A DNA stretch of 7,030 bases from RUG14130 sp045598325 (GTDB lineage: Bacteria > Bacillota > Clostridia > Christensenellales > Aristaeellaceae). The stretch covers positions 1 to 7,030 of the forward strand of contig JAZLLT010000058.1 of NCBI GenBank assembly GCA_045598325.1, written 5' to 3'. Shown piece after piece: positions 5,918 through 7,030 of the stretch. The position numbers and the translations under genes are program-made. The notes under the pieces are model-generated. The model saw nothing but the letters and a program-made list of their open reading frames with translations, searched no databases and was not told the origin of the DNA. Each line of letters starts with the position of its first letter. The stretch's first letter is position 1.

Positions 5918-6874
5918 ATGTCCAAAAAGTTTGTATACCTCTTTACAGAGGGCGATGCGACCATGCGCAATCTGCTGGGCGGCAAAGGTGCCAACCTTGC
6001 GGAAATGACCAGAATCGGTCTTCCCGTACCCCAGGGCTTCACCATCACTACCGAAGCCTGCACCCAGTACTACGAAGACGGCCGCAAAATCAACGATGAT
6101 ATCATGGCCGAAATCATGACCTATGTTGCCAAGATGGAAGAGATCAACGGCAAGAAGTTCGGCGACAAGAAGAATCCGCTCCTCGTCTCCGTCCGTTCCG
6201 GCGCCCGCGCTTCCATGCCCGGCATGATGGATACCATCCTGAATCTGGGTCTCAACGACGAAGTTGTCGCCACCATGATCGCCGGCAACCCCGACCCCAA
6301 GTTTGCCCGCTTCGTTTATGACTCCTACCGCCGCTTCATCCAGATGTACTCCGATGTCGTCATGGAAGTCGGCAAGAAGTACTTTGAGCAGCTCATCGAC
6401 GAGATGAAGGCCAAGAAGGGCGTCAAGTTCGATGTCGAACTGACCGCCGAAGACCTGAAGGAACTGGCTGAGCAGTTCAAGGCCGAATACAAGAACAAGA
6501 TCGGTTCCGATTTCCCCTCCGATCCCATCGAACAGCTGAACGGTGCCATCAAGGCCGTGTTCCGTTCCTGGGACAACCCCCGCGCCAATGTATACCGCCG
6601 CGACAATGATATCCCCTACTCCTGGGGCACCGCAGTCAATGTCATGCCCATGGTGTTCGGCAACCTCAACAACAATTCCGGTACCGGCGCCGCCTTCACC
6701 CGCGATCCCGCAACCGGCGAAAATAAACTGATGGGCGAGTTCCTCGTCAACGCTCAGGGCGAAGATGTCGTTGCCGGCGTCCGTACCCCCATGCCCATCA
6801 CCCAGATGGCAGAGCAGTTCCCCGAAGCGTACGCCGACTTCGAGCGCGTATGCGACACCCTCGAAAATCACTAA
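5918..6874 (+). CDS. ppdK: Pyruvate, phosphate dikinase, N-terminal ATP-grasp part, cut by an in-frame TAA
   Basis: PPDK interconverts pyruvate + ATP + phosphate and phosphoenolpyruvate + AMP + pyrophosphate, a central step of glycolysis or gluconeogenesis in many anaerobes. Family members are about 870-900 residues; this frame gives 318. GGKGANLAEM (21-30) and VRSGARASMPGMMDT (92-106) are the nucleotide-binding blocks of the N-terminal domain. GNLNNNSGTGAAFTRDPATG and LVNAQGEDVVAGVRTP follow in the usual order. The frame ends at LENH followed by TAA (6872-6874), where homologues have LENHYRDMQD. A TAC or TAT tyrosine codon has therefore become TAA by one base. As it stands the product lacks the end of the ATP site, the phosphohistidine domain and the PEP/pyruvate barrel, and should be inactive. 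TAA is a normal stop in three other genes here, so a changed genetic code is unlikely. A sequencing error is the simplest alternative. Confidence 0.92.
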   Translation: MSKKFVYLFTEGDATMRNLLGGKGANLAEMTRIGLPVPQGFTITTEACTQYYEDGRKINDDIMAEIMTYVAKMEEINGKKFGDKKNPLLVSVRSGARASMPGMMDTILNLGLNDEVVATMIAGNPDPKFARFVYDSYRRFIQMYSDVVMEVGKKYFEQLIDEMKAKKGVKFDVELTAEDLKELAEQFKAEYKNKIGSDFPSDPIEQLNGAIKAVFRSWDNPRANVYRRDNDIPYSWGTAVNVMPMVFGNLNNNSGTGAAFTRDPATGENKLMGEFLVNAQGEDVVAGVRTPMPITQMAEQFPEAYADFERVCDTLENH

Positions 6875-7030
6875 CGCGACATGCAGGACATGGAGTTCAC
6901 CATCGAGAACGCCAAGCTCTACATGCTCCAGACTCGTAACGGCAAGCGTACCGCTGCCGCCGCGCTGAAGATCGCCGTCGACCTCGTGGACGAGGGCATG
7001 ATCTCCGAGGAAGAGGCCGTCATGCGTGTT
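6875..7030 (+). pseudogene. ppdK: Continuation of the ppdK frame after the premature stop, runs off the window
   Basis: Directly after the TAA the same frame continues for 52 codons to the right edge without another stop. It encodes unmistakable PPDK sequence: RDMQDMEFTIENAKLYMLQT, then RNGKRTAAAALKIAVDLV and EEEAVMRV. Counting from the start, Glu326, Gln338 and Arg340 keep the spacing of the Glu323, Gln335 and Arg337 ATP-site residues described for the Clostridium symbiosum enzyme. There is no insertion, deletion or decay in this stretch, so the lesion is one substitution and recent, or an artefact. An ATG at 6881-6883 lies six bases after the stop but has no ribosome binding site before it. 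The rest of the gene is outside the window. Confidence 0.88.

Noticed and set aside
5810..6871. Minus-strand open frame of 353 codons opposite ppdK
   Set aside because: Antisense shadow of strongly codon-biased ppdK. The Gly/Asp/His-rich product has no motif.
6872..6874. Codon reassignment of TAA in this organism
   Set aside because: TAA ends paaK, rsmD and the coiled-coil gene at the expected places, so it works as a normal stop.

Overview
The window looks like a piece of chromosome from a moderately GC-rich Clostridia-type Firmicute. Pointers are strong AGGAGG-type ribosome binding sites, TTGNNN-17/18-TATAAT promoters in short AT-rich gaps, the rsmD-coaD pair, an anaerobe-style pyruvate, phosphate dikinase (PPDK), and a phenylacetate-CoA ligase paired with a tandem-ACT protein. 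The genus cannot be told from the sequence. Coding density is very high, and no mobile element, CRISPR array, tRNA or rRNA is visible.

Layout. Seven genes lie on the minus strand (positions 13-5630) and one on the plus strand (5918 to the right edge). A 287-base AT-rich gap with back-to-back promoters separates the two groups. Reading leftward from the gap, the first unit is paaK (4326-5630), a tandem-ACT protein (3868-4299), alanine racemase alr (2753-3871, GTG start) and an unrecognised basic-tailed membrane protein (2005-2760). Its last three genes overlap by 4 and 8 bases, which suggests translational coupling. The second unit has its own promoter (1956-1984): rsmD (1380-1931, GTG start), coaD (894-1379) and an acidic/coiled-coil protein (13-897). 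These genes abut or overlap by 4 bases.

Rightward, ppdK starts at 5918 behind an excellent promoter and ribosome binding site. Its frame is closed by an in-frame TAA at codon 319, in the middle of a conserved ATP-grasp block. The same frame then continues with recognisable PPDK sequence to the window edge. This is the most striking observation: a single-base nonsense mutation, or a sequencing error, that would remove the rest of the ATP site and the downstream catalytic domains.

Functions. The leftward unit joins activation of aryl acids to CoA thioesters (PaaK) and a probable small-molecule sensor (ACT protein) with D-alanine supply for the cell wall (Alr) and a membrane protein of unknown role. 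The second unit is housekeeping: ribosomal RNA methylation and coenzyme A synthesis, plus a possible envelope or division-associated coiled-coil protein. CoA synthesis and a CoA ligase occur close together, but they lie in separate transcription units and I see no direct evidence of a functional link. I found no clearly new multi-gene system. The items worth following are the interrupted ppdK, the two unrecognised proteins, and the palindromes in the divergent control region.
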